Shown: positions 49,699-59,061 of the stretch, piece by piece
How positions within the stretch are numbered: position 1 is the first letter of the stretch
How the letters are laid out: each line of letters begins with the position of its first letter
NCBI GenBank assembly: GCA_964457365.1
Contig: CAYWFP010000002.1
Span: forward strand, 1 to 64,000
From: CAYWFP01 sp964457365
Lineage (GTDB): Bacteria > Planctomycetota > SZUA-567
Direction: 5' to 3'
DNA length: 64,000 nucleotides
Notes under the pieces: generated by a model
Database searches by the model: none
What the model saw: the letters and a program-made list of their open reading frames with translations, nothing else
Told to the model about the DNA's origin: nothing
Made by a program: the position numbers and the translations under genes

Positions 49699-51399
49699 TT
49701 GAGCAGAGCCAGACAGGAGTCCCCCCACGAGGTGCACGCGCCCCTGCGGCTGCGGCTGGTGGCTTTTATCTGCGGCGCGTCGATCATGGCGCTGGAGATG
49801 GTGGGCGTGCGCATCCTCGAGCCGTACTTCGGCAGCACCCATTACGTCTGGGGCTCGATCATCGGCATCTTCCTGGGTGCCCTGTCGCTGGGCTACTACC
49901 TTGGCGGGCGGGTGGCCGACCGGGCGCCGCGCATCGAGGTGCTGGGCCACTTCGTGCTGGCCGCGGCGATCCTGATCTTCCTGGTGCCGTGGATGGCCTC
50001 GGGCATCTGCACCTGGCTGGTGCGCTGGCCGGGGCTGGACCCGCGGCTGCAGGCGCTACTGGGTAGCATCCTCCTCTACGCGGCGCCGAGCATCCTGCTG
50101 GGCATGGTCTCGCCGTTCGCGGTGCGCCTGGCCGCGCGGCAGCTCGCCGGCGTCGGCAGCGTCGCGGGGGAGCTTTACGCCATCAGCACCCTCGGCTCGA
50201 TCTGCGGCACGCTGCTGGTGAGCTTCGTGCTGCAGGAGCTCCTGGGCAGCTTCTGGATCGTCTGGTGCATCGGGGCGACGCTGGTCGTCGTGGTGGGGCT
50301 CTGCTACTGGGGCCGCTGGCGCGCGCGGACGGTGGCCCCGGCGGCCGCGGCGGTGGTGGCGTTCTTCTGCGGCTGGGCGGGCGTGACCTACGCCGAGGCG
50401 CGCGAGGAGCACAGCGCCACCGGGCGCATCAACCGGCGCCTGCTGCACGGGGGGTTGCAATACGGCGGGGAGGAGGACGTCTACGTCGCCGGCAAGGAAT
50501 CGGTCTATCACCGCATCGCCGTCGTCGACAGCGTCGCCAACATGGAGACGCAGACGCTGGTCGAGCCGGGCAAGCGCGCGCGTTACATGCTCTTCAACAA
50601 CCAGATCGAGAGCGGCATCGTCATCGAGGAGAACGTCGTCCGCGCGGACGAGACCGTCCCCACCGGCTACTACGAGACCGCCACCGGCTACGTCCGTCAC
50701 CTGCACCTGGGGGTGCTCTTCACGCAGGACGCGCCGCGGAACGTGCTGGTGATCGGCGGCGGCGGCGGCGTGGGGCCGCAGGCGTTCACCCGCGACTACG
50801 CCGGCGCCATCGAGCTTATCGACACCGTCGACATCGACCCCTGGGTCTTCCGCTTCGCCGAGATGTACTTCGGTTACCCCCGGACCCATCCGGTCATGAA
50901 GAGCCACGTCATGGACGGGCGGCAGTTCGTCCGCCTGGCCGAGCGGACATACGACTACGTCATCATGGACGCCTACACCTCCGGCGGGCGTATCCCGCGC
51001 CACCTGATCTCGCAGGAATTCTTCCGGGAACTGCGCACGCATATGGAGCCGGGCGGGGTGATGCTGGCCAATATCATCTCCGGCACCAAGGGGCGCCGCG
51101 GGCGGCTGATGCGATCGATCTGGAAGACGCTGACGACGGTTTTCGACCAGGTCTACGTCTTTCCGCGCCAGCGCGCGGGCGCCCCGGCGGAGAACGTCTT
51201 CATCATCGGCACCACCGACGAGGCGCCGCGGTTGAGCCGCAGTTCCATCGAGCTCCGCTACAACCGCCTGCGGGGGACGCTGCTCAAGCAGCGCGGCCTG
51301 CAGCAGGCGGTGGAGAATTACATCTCCTCGCCCCCGGAGTTCGGCGACGTGCCGCTGCTGACCGACGACTACTGTCCGACCGACAGCATGGCGTACTAA
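49699..51399 (+). CDS. Membrane-anchored spermidine synthase-like protein
   Basis: A ~566-residue two-part protein. The first ~220 residues hold about seven membrane helices (LVAFICGASIMALEMVGVRI; GSIIGIFLGALSLGYYLGGR; SILLYAAPSILLGMVSPFAV). The cytoplasmic C-terminal half is a Rossmann methyltransferase-fold of the polyamine-synthase type: NVLVIGGGGGVGPQAF, IDTVDIDPWVFRFAEMYFGY, MDGRQFV and VIMDAYTSG. Such fused 'spermidine synthase' proteins are widespread and their substrate is usually unproven. The start is uncertain: TTG 49699 is used, GTG 49732 is the alternative. The stop codon's last base begins a 19-bp inverted repeat. Confidence 0.82.
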   Translation: MSRARQESPHEVHAPLRLRLVAFICGASIMALEMVGVRILEPYFGSTHYVWGSIIGIFLGALSLGYYLGGRVADRAPRIEVLGHFVLAAAILIFLVPWMASGICTWLVRWPGLDPRLQALLGSILLYAAPSILLGMVSPFAVRLAARQLAGVGSVAGELYAISTLGSICGTLLVSFVLQELLGSFWIVWCIGATLVVVVGLCYWGRWRARTVAPAAAAVVAFFCGWAGVTYAEAREEHSATGRINRRLLHGGLQYGGEEDVYVAGKESVYHRIAVVDSVANMETQTLVEPGKRARYMLFNNQIESGIVIEENVVRADETVPTGYYETATGYVRHLHLGVLFTQDAPRNVLVIGGGGGVGPQAFTRDYAGAIELIDTVDIDPWVFRFAEMYFGYPRTHPVMKSHVMDGRQFVRLAERTYDYVIMDAYTSGGRIPRHLISQEFFRELRTHMEPGGVMLANIISGTKGRRGRLMRSIWKTLTTVFDQVYVFPRQRAGAPAENVFIIGTTDEAPRLSRSSIELRYNRLRGTLLKQRGLQQAVENYISSPPEFGDVPLLTDDYCPTDSMAY

Positions 51400-51453
51400 G
51401 GACCCGTTAAGCAATAATTTCAGAAATCCCGATCTTATTGCTTAACGGGTCCT
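51399..51453. terminator. Perfect 19-bp inverted repeat between convergent genes
   Basis: AGGACCCGTTAAGCAATAA (51399-51417) and its exact reverse complement (51435-51453), with a 17-nt loop. It overlaps the stop of the spermidine-synthase-like gene and faces the PPIase gene, so it may terminate both. There is no T-tract. The symmetry is much better than other hairpins here, so a small mobile or MITE-like relic is an alternative. Confidence 0.55.
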
Positions 51454-51646
51454 AAAGGGCATTATGACGTCATCTCCGTACAGCGTGCCAGGCAGCCTAT
51501 ACCGGCGAGATCATGCTCTTGACTCGGGCCATGGTAACTTCTCGCGAAACGTCACGCAAGCCGAGAATGAATCCTCGCGGCGCATACAAATGCCCGGCCC
51601 GGACCGGATGCGGTCCGCGGAAGGAGCATCGGGATGAGGGCGCGGC

Positions 51647-53194
51647 CTACTCCAGTTCCGGCAGTTCCAGCGGCACCGGGGGGGGCGCCGGCTTTTCGGG
51701 CGTGTTCCCGGGTACCGGTTCGGGCTCGGCGAGATCGATCTCGAGGCCGGTGACCGTGTTCTCCGGCAGCGCGCCCGTCTTCTTCTCGCCCGGCGCGGCG
51801 GCGGCGATGTTGCCGGCTTCGAAGTCGAACTGTTTCACCGGCGTGCGTTTCGAGGCGGTCCAGAGGAACTCCGGCGCGCCGTGCTTGCGCAGCGCCTGCA
51901 GCAGGCGGATGTTCTCCGAGGCGAGGCGGTACTTCTTCAGAAACGGCAGGATCGCGTCGGCGCCGGCGGGGTAGCGCGTTTCGAGCCGCTGGATCAGCGC
52001 ATACCCGTCGACGAGCTTCACCGGCTTGCTGTACTCGCCCTTCTTCAGCGTGTCCAGGACCTGCAGAAACGTCGCCTCCGGCGGCACGCGGATCGGCGAG
52101 ATGCGGCCCTTGGGCCCGGGGATGTAGTCGAGGCGGTACGCCTCCGGCGGGATCCCGTGCGCCACCGAGAGGTTGCGCGCGAGGTAGCCGAGCTTGCCTC
52201 CCAGCGCGGCGGTGGGGCAGCGCGACTCCTGGCGCGCGGCCTCGGCGAAGGAGGCGAACTCGCCCTGTCGCAGCCGCAGGTAGATGTTACGTGCGCGCTG
52301 GCGGGCGGCTTCTATGCCCTCGACCTGGGAGGGCTTATCCGGGTGCTGCGGGTCCAGCGGTTGCGGGAAGGGGCAGAAGATGTAGGCCGTCTGGACCAGG
52401 GCGAAGTCGTCGCGGCGGACCTGGAAATACTGGCGCAGCGACTCGGGCGTCAGCAGCGGCCCGAGCATGGCCTCGAGCAGCGCGGTATCGCGCCTGCCGG
52501 CCGGGTCGATGCCCATGCGCTTCGCTTCCGCGTGCAGCAGCGCGTCGTTGAGCACGCCGTCGAGCGTGGCCTGGACGACGTCGTCGCGGCCGTGGGCGAG
52601 GCAGTAGTCGACAACGTCGCCGGCGGCGAAGTGCTGCCCGCCGACCACCGCCACTACCGGCGACTGCAGCCCGCGCCATTGCGGCTGGTACCGCTCGCGC
52701 AGCATCTCCAGCACCGCCTTGATCTCGTTGGGCATGATTCTCTCGCCCGGCTTCATCCCGTGGCGGTAGCGGACGATGTTCTCGAGCATCATCTCCATCA
52801 TCGCCGAGCGCGCCGCGTCCGAGTGCGTCAGGTTGCTGCGGGCCAGCAGCTCCTCGAGCACCTCGCGTCCGCCGACGGCGGCGGCGCTCTGGCGCATACG
52901 CTGCTGCAGTTGCGCCTCGCGCGGCCACGGCAGGCCCAGGTGTCGGCGGTCGAGGCGGATCATGACGTGATTGAGAAAGCCGCGGGGCAGTTCGTAGCGG
53001 TGGGGGCTGTTGCCGGCTTCCTCCAGGACGGCCGCGCGCAGATCCTCCGCCCGCACCTCGCCGTCGGCGAAACGGACCAGCACCGGCGGCAACTCGACCG
53101 GGATCAGCCCGGTCTTCTCCGCCGCCGCGGAGCCGAAAGAGAGACAGAGTATCACGAGGCAGAGCAGTACCGAAAGACAACGTCCCCGTTTCAT
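51647..53194 (-). CDS. Parvulin-type peptidyl-prolyl isomerase / SurA-like periplasmic chaperone
   Basis: A 515-residue exported protein with a signal peptide (LSVLLCLVILCLSFGSAAAE). A long helical region (residues ~45-270) precedes a PpiC/parvulin domain at ~275-410 (FALVQTAYIFCPFP, ARNIYLRLRQGEFASFAEAA, RQESRCPTAALGGKLGYLAR, VLDTLKKGEYSKPVKLVDG). It would fold outer-membrane or secreted proteins. The C terminus is Pro/Glu-rich. GAGGAGCGC leads into the ATG. It is transcribed downstream of the sigma-factor gene but with 175 nt between them. Confidence 0.85.
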   Translation of the reverse strand: MKRGRCLSVLLCLVILCLSFGSAAAEKTGLIPVELPPVLVRFADGEVRAEDLRAAVLEEAGNSPHRYELPRGFLNHVMIRLDRRHLGLPWPREAQLQQRMRQSAAAVGGREVLEELLARSNLTHSDAARSAMMEMMLENIVRYRHGMKPGERIMPNEIKAVLEMLRERYQPQWRGLQSPVVAVVGGQHFAAGDVVDYCLAHGRDDVVQATLDGVLNDALLHAEAKRMGIDPAGRRDTALLEAMLGPLLTPESLRQYFQVRRDDFALVQTAYIFCPFPQPLDPQHPDKPSQVEGIEAARQRARNIYLRLRQGEFASFAEAARQESRCPTAALGGKLGYLARNLSVAHGIPPEAYRLDYIPGPKGRISPIRVPPEATFLQVLDTLKKGEYSKPVKLVDGYALIQRLETRYPAGADAILPFLKKYRLASENIRLLQALRKHGAPEFLWTASKRTPVKQFDFEAGNIAAAAPGEKKTGALPENTVTGLEIDLAEPEPVPGNTPEKPAPPPVPLELPELE

Positions 53195-53369
53195 GCGCGC
53201 TCCTCACGATAAGACGTGCGACGCGACCCGATCACGTCAACTTTTATCGGATACCAAGTGTACGGATTTGAACGGGGCAAGTCGAGAAACTTGTCAAGGG
53301 CGCGTGAGTTTTTGGTCAGGTGTGTGCCGGGCGGCAATCGCCTCGGGTTATTGCCGGTCCGTTCCGGAC

Positions 53370-54200
53370 CTACTCGGTCTCCTCGAGGATCTTGAGCATC
53401 TCCTTGAGCGCCTGGGTCTCGATCTGGCGGACGCGTTCGCGGGTGATGGCTTTCTGCAGCTTGCTCGCGCCGATGGTCTCGAGGGTGAGTACGGTCGCCG
53501 AGCCGATGCCGTAGCGGTGGCGGATAATGGTCTGCGAGCGCTTGTCCAGGCATTGCAGCAGCAGCTCGATCTTCTCTTCCTCGTGGTCGGTGAACAAGGA
53601 CGCCGGCTGGTAGTCCTTGCCCGCGCGGGCGAGCATCTCCTCGATGTTGCCCATGGTGTCGTCGGAGCCGCCGCGCGCGCCGACGAAGGCGGAGGAGGAG
53701 CCCGCGCCGATGGCCTTCTGGATGGCCTCGACCTTTTCGGGGCTGATGTCCATGTGCTCGGCGATCTCGTTGGCGCTGACGGTGCGCTCGAACTCCTGGC
53801 TCAGCTCGTTCGAGGCGCGGCGCCAGCGGTTGACCATGTCGACCATGTAGGCCGGAACGCGCACGTTCTTGACCTTGGCCGCGAGCGCGCGGCGGATTGC
53901 CTGCTTGATCCACCAGCTCGCGTAGGTGCTGAAGCGCTTGTCTTCTTCCGCGCGGAAGCGTTCCACCGCCTTCATCAGTCCGAAGTTGCCCTCGGCGATC
54001 AGATCCAGCAGCGGCAGGCCGCGGTTGGAGTAGCGTTTGGCGATGGAGACGACCAGACGCAGGTTGCTGCGGATCATGATCTCGCGCGCCTCCATATCGC
54101 TTTTGGCGATGCGGCGCGCCAGCGACTGCTCCTCTTTCTTCTTCAGCAAGGGATATTGGCTGATTTCGCGCAGATAGGCTTCGACATCGCTGTCGCTCAT
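53370..54200 (-). CDS. RNA polymerase sigma factor, sigma-70 family (RpoD/RpoS-like, group 2/3)
   Basis: A 276-residue sigma factor. Region 1.2 (VEAYLREISQYPLLKKKEEQ), 2.1-2.2 (NLRLVVSIAKRYSNRGLPLL, DLIAEGNFGLMKAVERF), 2.3-2.4 (FSTYASWWIKQAIRRAL), region 3 (ELSQEFERTVSANEIAEHM) and 4.2 (KAITRERVRQIETQALKEML) are complete. The large region 1.1 and non-conserved insert of RpoD are absent, so it is a smaller alternative or RpoS-like factor. A 9-bp inverted repeat lies just upstream. The HU gene's terminator separates it from HU. Confidence 0.9.
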   Translation of the reverse strand: MSDSDVEAYLREISQYPLLKKKEEQSLARRIAKSDMEAREIMIRSNLRLVVSIAKRYSNRGLPLLDLIAEGNFGLMKAVERFRAEEDKRFSTYASWWIKQAIRRALAAKVKNVRVPAYMVDMVNRWRRASNELSQEFERTVSANEIAEHMDISPEKVEAIQKAIGAGSSSAFVGARGGSDDTMGNIEEMLARAGKDYQPASLFTDHEEEKIELLLQCLDKRSQTIIRHRYGIGSATVLTLETIGASKLQKAITRERVRQIETQALKEMLKILEETE

Positions 54201-54217
54201 GCGTGTCCCCGGATCCT

Positions 54218-54244
54218 GATTTGACAGGAAGGTTTTGTCAAATC
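54218..54244. promoter_or_regulatory. Inverted repeat ahead of the sigma-factor gene, candidate operator
   Basis: GATTTGACA (54218-54226) and TGTCAAATC (54236-54244), perfect 9-bp arms with a 9-nt loop, starting 17 nt upstream of the ATG. Read on the minus strand it contains a consensus TTGACA, so a regulator bound here would cover the promoter. Confidence 0.4.
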
Positions 54245-54273
54245 ATAACACCTCCGGCGGACTCGGGGCAAAG

Positions 54274-54304
54274 AAAAAAAGCGGGAACGTCGGCCGTTCC
54301 CGCT
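54274..54304 (-). terminator. Intrinsic terminator of the HU gene
   Basis: On the minus strand: AGCGGGAACG, 5-nt loop, CGTTCCCGCT and seven T residues, 28 nt after the HU stop. A textbook Rho-independent terminator. Confidence 0.85.
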
Positions 54305-54332
54305 AGTTCGTTCCGATGTTTGTCGCGCAGGC

Positions 54333-54680
54333 CTACTCGAAGAGCGAGAGCGCTTCGCCGTCGAAGTGGGTGTCGTACTTCTTCGCGGGCATGGCTTCCT
54401 TGAGCGCCTTGCTCGGGGTGAAGCGCGGCTTGACCGAGGCCTTGATCTTGATCGGTTCGCCCGTGGCCGGGTTGCGGCCCATGCGGGCCTTGCGCTGGGC
54501 CTTGACGAAGATGCCGAAATCCTTGATGTTGATTTTCTTGCCCTTGACCATGGCGGTGGCGATCTCGTCGAAGATGAAATCGACGATGGCCGAGCCCTGT
54601 TTCAGCTTGCAGCCGGTTTGCTCGACCAGAGCCTGTGCGAGCTGACGCTTGCGGATCACTTCTACTTTGCTTGCTGCCAT
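54333..54680 (-). CDS. HU/IHF family DNA-binding protein
   Basis: A 115-residue nucleoid protein. The N-terminal helices (VEVIRKRQLAQALVEQTGCK) and the DNA-clamping arm ARMGRNPATGEPIKIKAS, with the Pro that intercalates, are typical of HU. The C-terminal ~20 residues (KKYDTHFDGEALSLFE) extend beyond the normal ~90-residue HU and are acidic, a common variation. GGGGAG lies ~7 nt before the ATG. It has a strong terminator and is probably highly expressed as a single gene. Confidence 0.93.
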   Translation of the reverse strand: MAASKVEVIRKRQLAQALVEQTGCKLKQGSAIVDFIFDEIATAMVKGKKINIKDFGIFVKAQRKARMGRNPATGEPIKIKASVKPRFTPSKALKEAMPAKKYDTHFDGEALSLFE

Positions 54681-55153
54681 GTGATACTCCCCTTTCAGTT
54701 TGGTAAAAAACTCATCGGGCTTCGATCCCCGGCGCAATCCCAATGATCCGCCGGTAATCAAGCCCCCCTGTTCTCGCGGATGTTTCAACTTTGAGCGAAA
54801 AGAATACGTTTGCGCCACGGCAAGTCAAGCGAATCTCAGCGGAAAAAAGTGAAAAAAAGCCCGGTTTTTCGGCTTATTCGGCTTGTCCATCCGCGCCGGA
54901 ACGACAGTCATATTGTGAGAGCGAAATTCTTGTCTGGCGCGCGCGGATTTCCAAAAGCGCCAGGGGGATGACGTAAGCTCTTTTTTGAAAACGACTTGAG
55001 CGATATCCTCCCGGCCAGAAAATGGTTGTCACCCGTGCGCGGGCGTGTTAAAGTAATAAAGGATTTGCCCCGCTGGCGGGAAATACCTGGAGGATTGCCC
55101 TCGCCGGGTATGTCTGCCCGTTTGTTTATTTATTTTTCCGGAGGTGCTTCCTG
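54681..55153. other. 473-nt intergenic region between HU and the S41 protease gene (divergent)
   Basis: No gene is seen. The region carries the 5' control region of HU on the left and the protease promoter on the right. It is more AT-rich than the coding DNA (for example runs around 54840-54860). Confidence 0.5.
55026..55054 (+). promoter_or_regulatory. Promoter of the S41 protease gene
   Basis: TTGTCA (55026-55031), 17-nt spacer, TAAAGT (55049-55054). The ~95-nt leader that follows holds two GC-rich short hairpins (around CCCGCTGGCGGG at 55069-55080). Confidence 0.45.
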
Positions 55154-57340
55154 ATGCGACTGTTTGTGAAGAACTCGGCGGTCTGCTGCGTCCTGTTCGT
55201 GCTCGCGGGCATGTCTGGCGCGGCCCGCGCGCAGGAGAACGATAAACTCGACGCGGTGTTAGCGCAGATGCCCGCCTCGCCCGCGGAGTCGGTCTGGGCG
55301 GTCGGGCGCGAACTCGAGGCGCTCGGCGCGGAGGCCGTGCCGGTGTTGAAGACGCGGTTGGAAGGGGCCAACCCCGGCGAGGTCGTGGCGATCGGGTACG
55401 CGTTGCTGAAGCTCGGCGAGCAGAAGGACGGCACGCTGGCGCTGCAGAAGCTCGCGCGCGACACGCAGGCACCCATGGCGCGCCGGGTCGACGCGCTGGA
55501 CGCATTGGGCAGCGAAGGCGGCAACTACGCCTCGATGCGGCTGCGGGAATTGCTGCGCGACGAAGCGCTCGCGGAGCGCGTGCGGCTGGCGGCGGCGAAG
55601 AACCTCTGGAAGCTGACCCACGGCGTCGAGGCGCTCGAGGCCATGACGGCGTTGATGGAGAAGGCTCGAGACCGTGCCGTCCGCGCCGAAGCGACGTTGG
55701 CGCTGGGCCGGTTCGGGCGTTTCGAGGAGGCCGAGGAGGGACTGACGAAGCTGGCGGCGTTGCCCGGCGACCGGGGCGACCAGGCGCGGGAACTCCTGGT
55801 CCTCAAGCGCCGCTTCGACGAGCGCATGAGCCGCGACAGTTTCGCCGCCGACCTTATCGGCGAGGTGGTGCAGAAGGTCCGCGAGCGCTACGCCCCCGAC
55901 GAAACCGATCCCGACGAGGCCAAGCAGCTCGCGCCCAAACGTCTCGCCAGCGAGGCCGCGCGCGCGCTGGTGCGGTCCCTGGACGACTTCAACGACTACC
56001 TCGACGAAGAGGCCTACAGCCAGATGGTCCAGTCGATGTACTCGAAGTACGGCGGCATCGGCGCCTGGGTCGGCATGCGCGACGAGCGCTTCACCATCCT
56101 CACGCCGATGTACGACCAGCCGGCCTTCAAAGCGGGCTTGAAGAGCATGGACGTGGTCACCAAGATCGACGGCGTCGACATCGGGGGCATGGAGCTGAAC
56201 AAGATCATCGGCATGCTCAAGGGCGAGCCCGGCACCGACGTCATCGTCACCGTTCTGCGGCGCAATTTCGACAAGCCGCGCGACTTCCGCGTTACGCGCA
56301 AGCGCATCGAGATCCCGATGATCGCCAAGCAGCAGCTTCCCGGCGACATCGGCTACATCCGCCTCAACGGCTTCCAGGACGACCCGCAGCGCAACCGGAG
56401 CACGAGCAAGACCATGCAGCGCGCGATCATCGACTTCAAGAAGAGCGGAATGAAGGGGCTGGTGCTGGATCTGCGGAACAACCCCGGCGGACTGCTCTCC
56501 GAGGCCGTGGAGGTCTGCGAGAAGTTCCTCCCGCGCGGCAAGCTCATCGTCTCGAGCAAGGGCAAGATCTTTCCGGAGCAGAACTACATCTCGCGCAACC
56601 TCGGCCAGCCGCTCTGGGGCGGACCGGTGGTGGTGCTGATCAACGAGGGCAGCGCCAGCGCCAGCGAGATCGTTTCCGGCGCGCTGCGCGATCACGAGCG
56701 CGCGACGCTGGTGGGGCAGCGGACGTTCGGCAAGGGGTCGGTCCAGCAGCTCATCCCGGTGGAGACCACCGGCGGCAATACCCGTCTCAAGCTGACCATC
56801 GCGAAGTACTATCTCCCCAACGGCGAATGCATCCACGGACGCGACCGCGGCATCGCCCCGCACGTCGAGATCGATGAGCCCGAGGTCGGCATGATTGAGC
56901 GCGACGCGCGTTGGAAGATCCACGACAACCGCGAGATCGAACTCTGGCTCGAGAAGCATTTCGAGAAGAACGAGCAGGCTTTCCGCGAGCTGCTCGAGTT
57001 CGACGAGTACGATCCGGCGAAGTATCCCGAGATCGAACAGTTGCGCGCGGAACTGCAGAAGAAGCATACCGAGGCCGAGATCAGCGAGGAGCTCGTGCGC
57101 AAGGAGCTGCGTTTCGCGCTGCGGACCTTCCTGCGCGACAAGTACGGCGAGGAGGACCACTCCGTCGACATTCAGGAGAGCGTTGTGCTGCAGCGCGCGC
57201 TCGTGGCCCTGGGCGAACAGATGGAGGGGGGGCTGCCGGACGTGCCGCTCTACAACGTCTTCCGCGACAAGTTCCAGAAGAAGGAACAGGTCGCAGCCAA
57301 CGACAGAACAGAGGCGGAGAAAGAACCGGCCAAGCCGTAA
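55154..57340 (+). CDS. S41 carboxy-terminal processing protease with N-terminal HEAT-like region
   Basis: A 728-residue exported protease. The signal peptide (VCCVLFVLAGMSGAARAQ) is followed by ~190 residues of HEAT-like helices (APMARRVDALDALGSEGGNY; RDRAVRAEATLALGRFGRFE). A PDZ domain (YGGIGAWVGMRDERFTILTP; AGLKSMDVVTKIDGVDIGG) and the S41 core follow: LVLDLRNNPGGLLSEAVEV, catalytic Ser in INEGSASASEIVSGAL and Lys in RTFGKGSVQQLIP. It processes or degrades periplasmic proteins from their C termini. GGAGG lies before the ATG. folC starts 49 nt downstream. Confidence 0.92.
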   Translation: MRLFVKNSAVCCVLFVLAGMSGAARAQENDKLDAVLAQMPASPAESVWAVGRELEALGAEAVPVLKTRLEGANPGEVVAIGYALLKLGEQKDGTLALQKLARDTQAPMARRVDALDALGSEGGNYASMRLRELLRDEALAERVRLAAAKNLWKLTHGVEALEAMTALMEKARDRAVRAEATLALGRFGRFEEAEEGLTKLAALPGDRGDQARELLVLKRRFDERMSRDSFAADLIGEVVQKVRERYAPDETDPDEAKQLAPKRLASEAARALVRSLDDFNDYLDEEAYSQMVQSMYSKYGGIGAWVGMRDERFTILTPMYDQPAFKAGLKSMDVVTKIDGVDIGGMELNKIIGMLKGEPGTDVIVTVLRRNFDKPRDFRVTRKRIEIPMIAKQQLPGDIGYIRLNGFQDDPQRNRSTSKTMQRAIIDFKKSGMKGLVLDLRNNPGGLLSEAVEVCEKFLPRGKLIVSSKGKIFPEQNYISRNLGQPLWGGPVVVLINEGSASASEIVSGALRDHERATLVGQRTFGKGSVQQLIPVETTGGNTRLKLTIAKYYLPNGECIHGRDRGIAPHVEIDEPEVGMIERDARWKIHDNREIELWLEKHFEKNEQAFRELLEFDEYDPAKYPEIEQLRAELQKKHTEAEISEELVRKELRFALRTFLRDKYGEEDHSVDIQESVVLQRALVALGEQMEGGLPDVPLYNVFRDKFQKKEQVAANDRTEAEKEPAKP

Positions 57341-57389
57341 ACGCGGAGACGCCGAAGGGCGAACCGGTCGGTTACAGACGAGGCGGATC

Positions 57390-58757
57390 ATGCGCGGCAC
57401 GCTGCCCACCTTCGACGAGATACTCGACTACCTCTCGCAGTACACCAATTACGAGCGGGTGGGCGACTATCGCCCCGGCACGGGCGACTTCGGCACCGCC
57501 CGCATCGAGCGGCTGCTGCAGGCGCTGGACAACCCGCATACGGCCTACCCGGTGGTGCACGTCGCCGGCACCAAGGGCAAGGGCTCGGTCTCGCACCTGA
57601 GCGCGGCGGTGCTCAGTACCCTGGGACACAAGGTCGGCCTCTATACCAGCCCGCATGTCAGCAGTATCCGCGAGCGCATCGCCATCGACGGCGTGCCCGT
57701 CGCCGAGAGCCGGTGGTGCGAGGCCTTCTCCGAGGTGCGCCCCGTCATCGATCGCGTCAGCCAGGAGATGGAGGAGAAGCCCACCTGGTTCGAGATCCTC
57801 ACCGCCATGGCCTTCGTCGTCTTCGCCCGCGCGCGGGTGGACGCGGCCGTCGTCGAGGTCGGCCTCGGCGGGCGGCTCGACGCGACCAACGTACACGACC
57901 TGCCGGTGGTGGTGAGCGCCATTACTCCCATCAGCAAGGACCATACCCGCCAGCTCGGCGAGGACCTCCTGACCATCGCCCGCGAGAAGGCCGGCATTCT
58001 GCGCCGCGGCACGACGCTGGTCCTGGGCGTGCAGGAGAAGAACGTCCGCGGTTTTCTCTGGCAGCGCGCGATGGAGTACGACTGCCCGGTCTACGAGATC
58101 GGCGTCGACGTGACGGTCTCGGCGCCGGCGGCGCAGAACACCGCGCCGGAGGCGCCGCAGCGGTTGGAGTTCAGTACCTGGAATCGCAGCTACGAGGACG
58201 TACCGCTGCCGCTTCTGGGCGCGCACCAGCGCGAGAACGCCGCCATGGCGCTCGCCATCGCCGAGGTGTTCCAGGAGCATTTCGCCGAGCATCCCATCAA
58301 AACCTCGGTCCTGCGCTTGGCCTGGCGCGATATCAGCCTTCCGGGACGGATCGAACTGGTCGACCGCAAGCCGTGGATCGTCCTCGACGGCGCGCACAAC
58401 GCCGCCAGCGCGTGGGCGCTGGCCGAGACGCTGCGCGCGCGCTTCGACGTGCCGCGGTTGGTGCTGGTCTTCGGCGCCAACGCCGACAAGGAACTGGAGC
58501 TGATGCTGCGGATCCTCGCGCCCCTCTGCGACGAGCTGATCCTGACGACGACCACCAGCCCGCGTTCGATGGACCCGGATGCGGTGGCCGCAAGCCTGGA
58601 GACGGACGAGGACGCCCCCGACGTGAGCGTCGAGGCCGATCCGGTCGCGGCGCTGGCGCAGGCCCGGAAGCTCGCCGGCGAGGACGGCCTGGTCGTGGCC
58701 ACCGGCAGCCTGTACCTGGCCGGAACGCTGCGAAGCGCCTGTTTGCCGCACGCATAA
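57390..58757 (+). CDS. folC: Folylpolyglutamate synthase / dihydrofolate synthase
   Basis: A 455-residue Mur-ligase-superfamily enzyme that adds glutamate to folates (and may join dihydropteroate and glutamate). The P-loop is HVAGTKGKGSVSHLSAAVL, with YTSPHVSSIRERIAIDG, VVEVGLGGRLDATNV, the Mur-type ISKDHTRQLG and the C-terminal ligand-binding VLDGAHNAASAWALAETL. Length is normal. No other folate genes are nearby. GAGGCGGATC leads into the ATG; it probably shares a transcript with the S41 protease. Confidence 0.94.
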   Translation: MRGTLPTFDEILDYLSQYTNYERVGDYRPGTGDFGTARIERLLQALDNPHTAYPVVHVAGTKGKGSVSHLSAAVLSTLGHKVGLYTSPHVSSIRERIAIDGVPVAESRWCEAFSEVRPVIDRVSQEMEEKPTWFEILTAMAFVVFARARVDAAVVEVGLGGRLDATNVHDLPVVVSAITPISKDHTRQLGEDLLTIAREKAGILRRGTTLVLGVQEKNVRGFLWQRAMEYDCPVYEIGVDVTVSAPAAQNTAPEAPQRLEFSTWNRSYEDVPLPLLGAHQRENAAMALAIAEVFQEHFAEHPIKTSVLRLAWRDISLPGRIELVDRKPWIVLDGAHNAASAWALAETLRARFDVPRLVLVFGANADKELELMLRILAPLCDELILTTTTSPRSMDPDAVAASLETDEDAPDVSVEADPVAALAQARKLAGEDGLVVATGSLYLAGTLRSACLPHA

Positions 58758-58957
58758 CGGTGATTCGGAGGAATGTGCTCCTTGCTTCGGGCAGGGCGGT
58801 TCGCTATGATTATACGGGCCTGGAGAACGGTTTTCTTGCTTCTCTTCGGGCATAAAATGTAGAAAAAAGCCGGGCCTTGGTTCTCAGAAGCACCTAAGTT
58901 AAACAATATCAGCGCCTTATGAATAATTCTCGGATGTTGTAATTTTATAAACGCGGC

Positions 58958-58984
58958 TAAAGACTGCGGCGGTTCCTCCGATAA
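58958..58984 (+). promoter_or_regulatory. Sigma-28 (FliA) type flagellar promoter of flgM
   Basis: TAAAGACT (58958-58965), 11-nt spacer, TCCGATAA (58977-58984), close to the sigma-28 consensus TAAAGTTT-N11-GCCGATAA with exact spacing. It lies about 75 nt before the flgM ATG. Confidence 0.65.
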
Positions 58985-59061
58985 CACAATTGTGGTAGTA
59001 GGAGCCGAAGCGAACGGGACATTACGGAAGATGCCCGCGCTAGGCGTTAGGATGGTAGATC

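Noticed and set aside
53262..53280. GTTCAAATCC-like sequence resembling a tRNA T arm (minus strand)
   Set aside because: Flanking bases do not form the T stem and no other tRNA parts are found.
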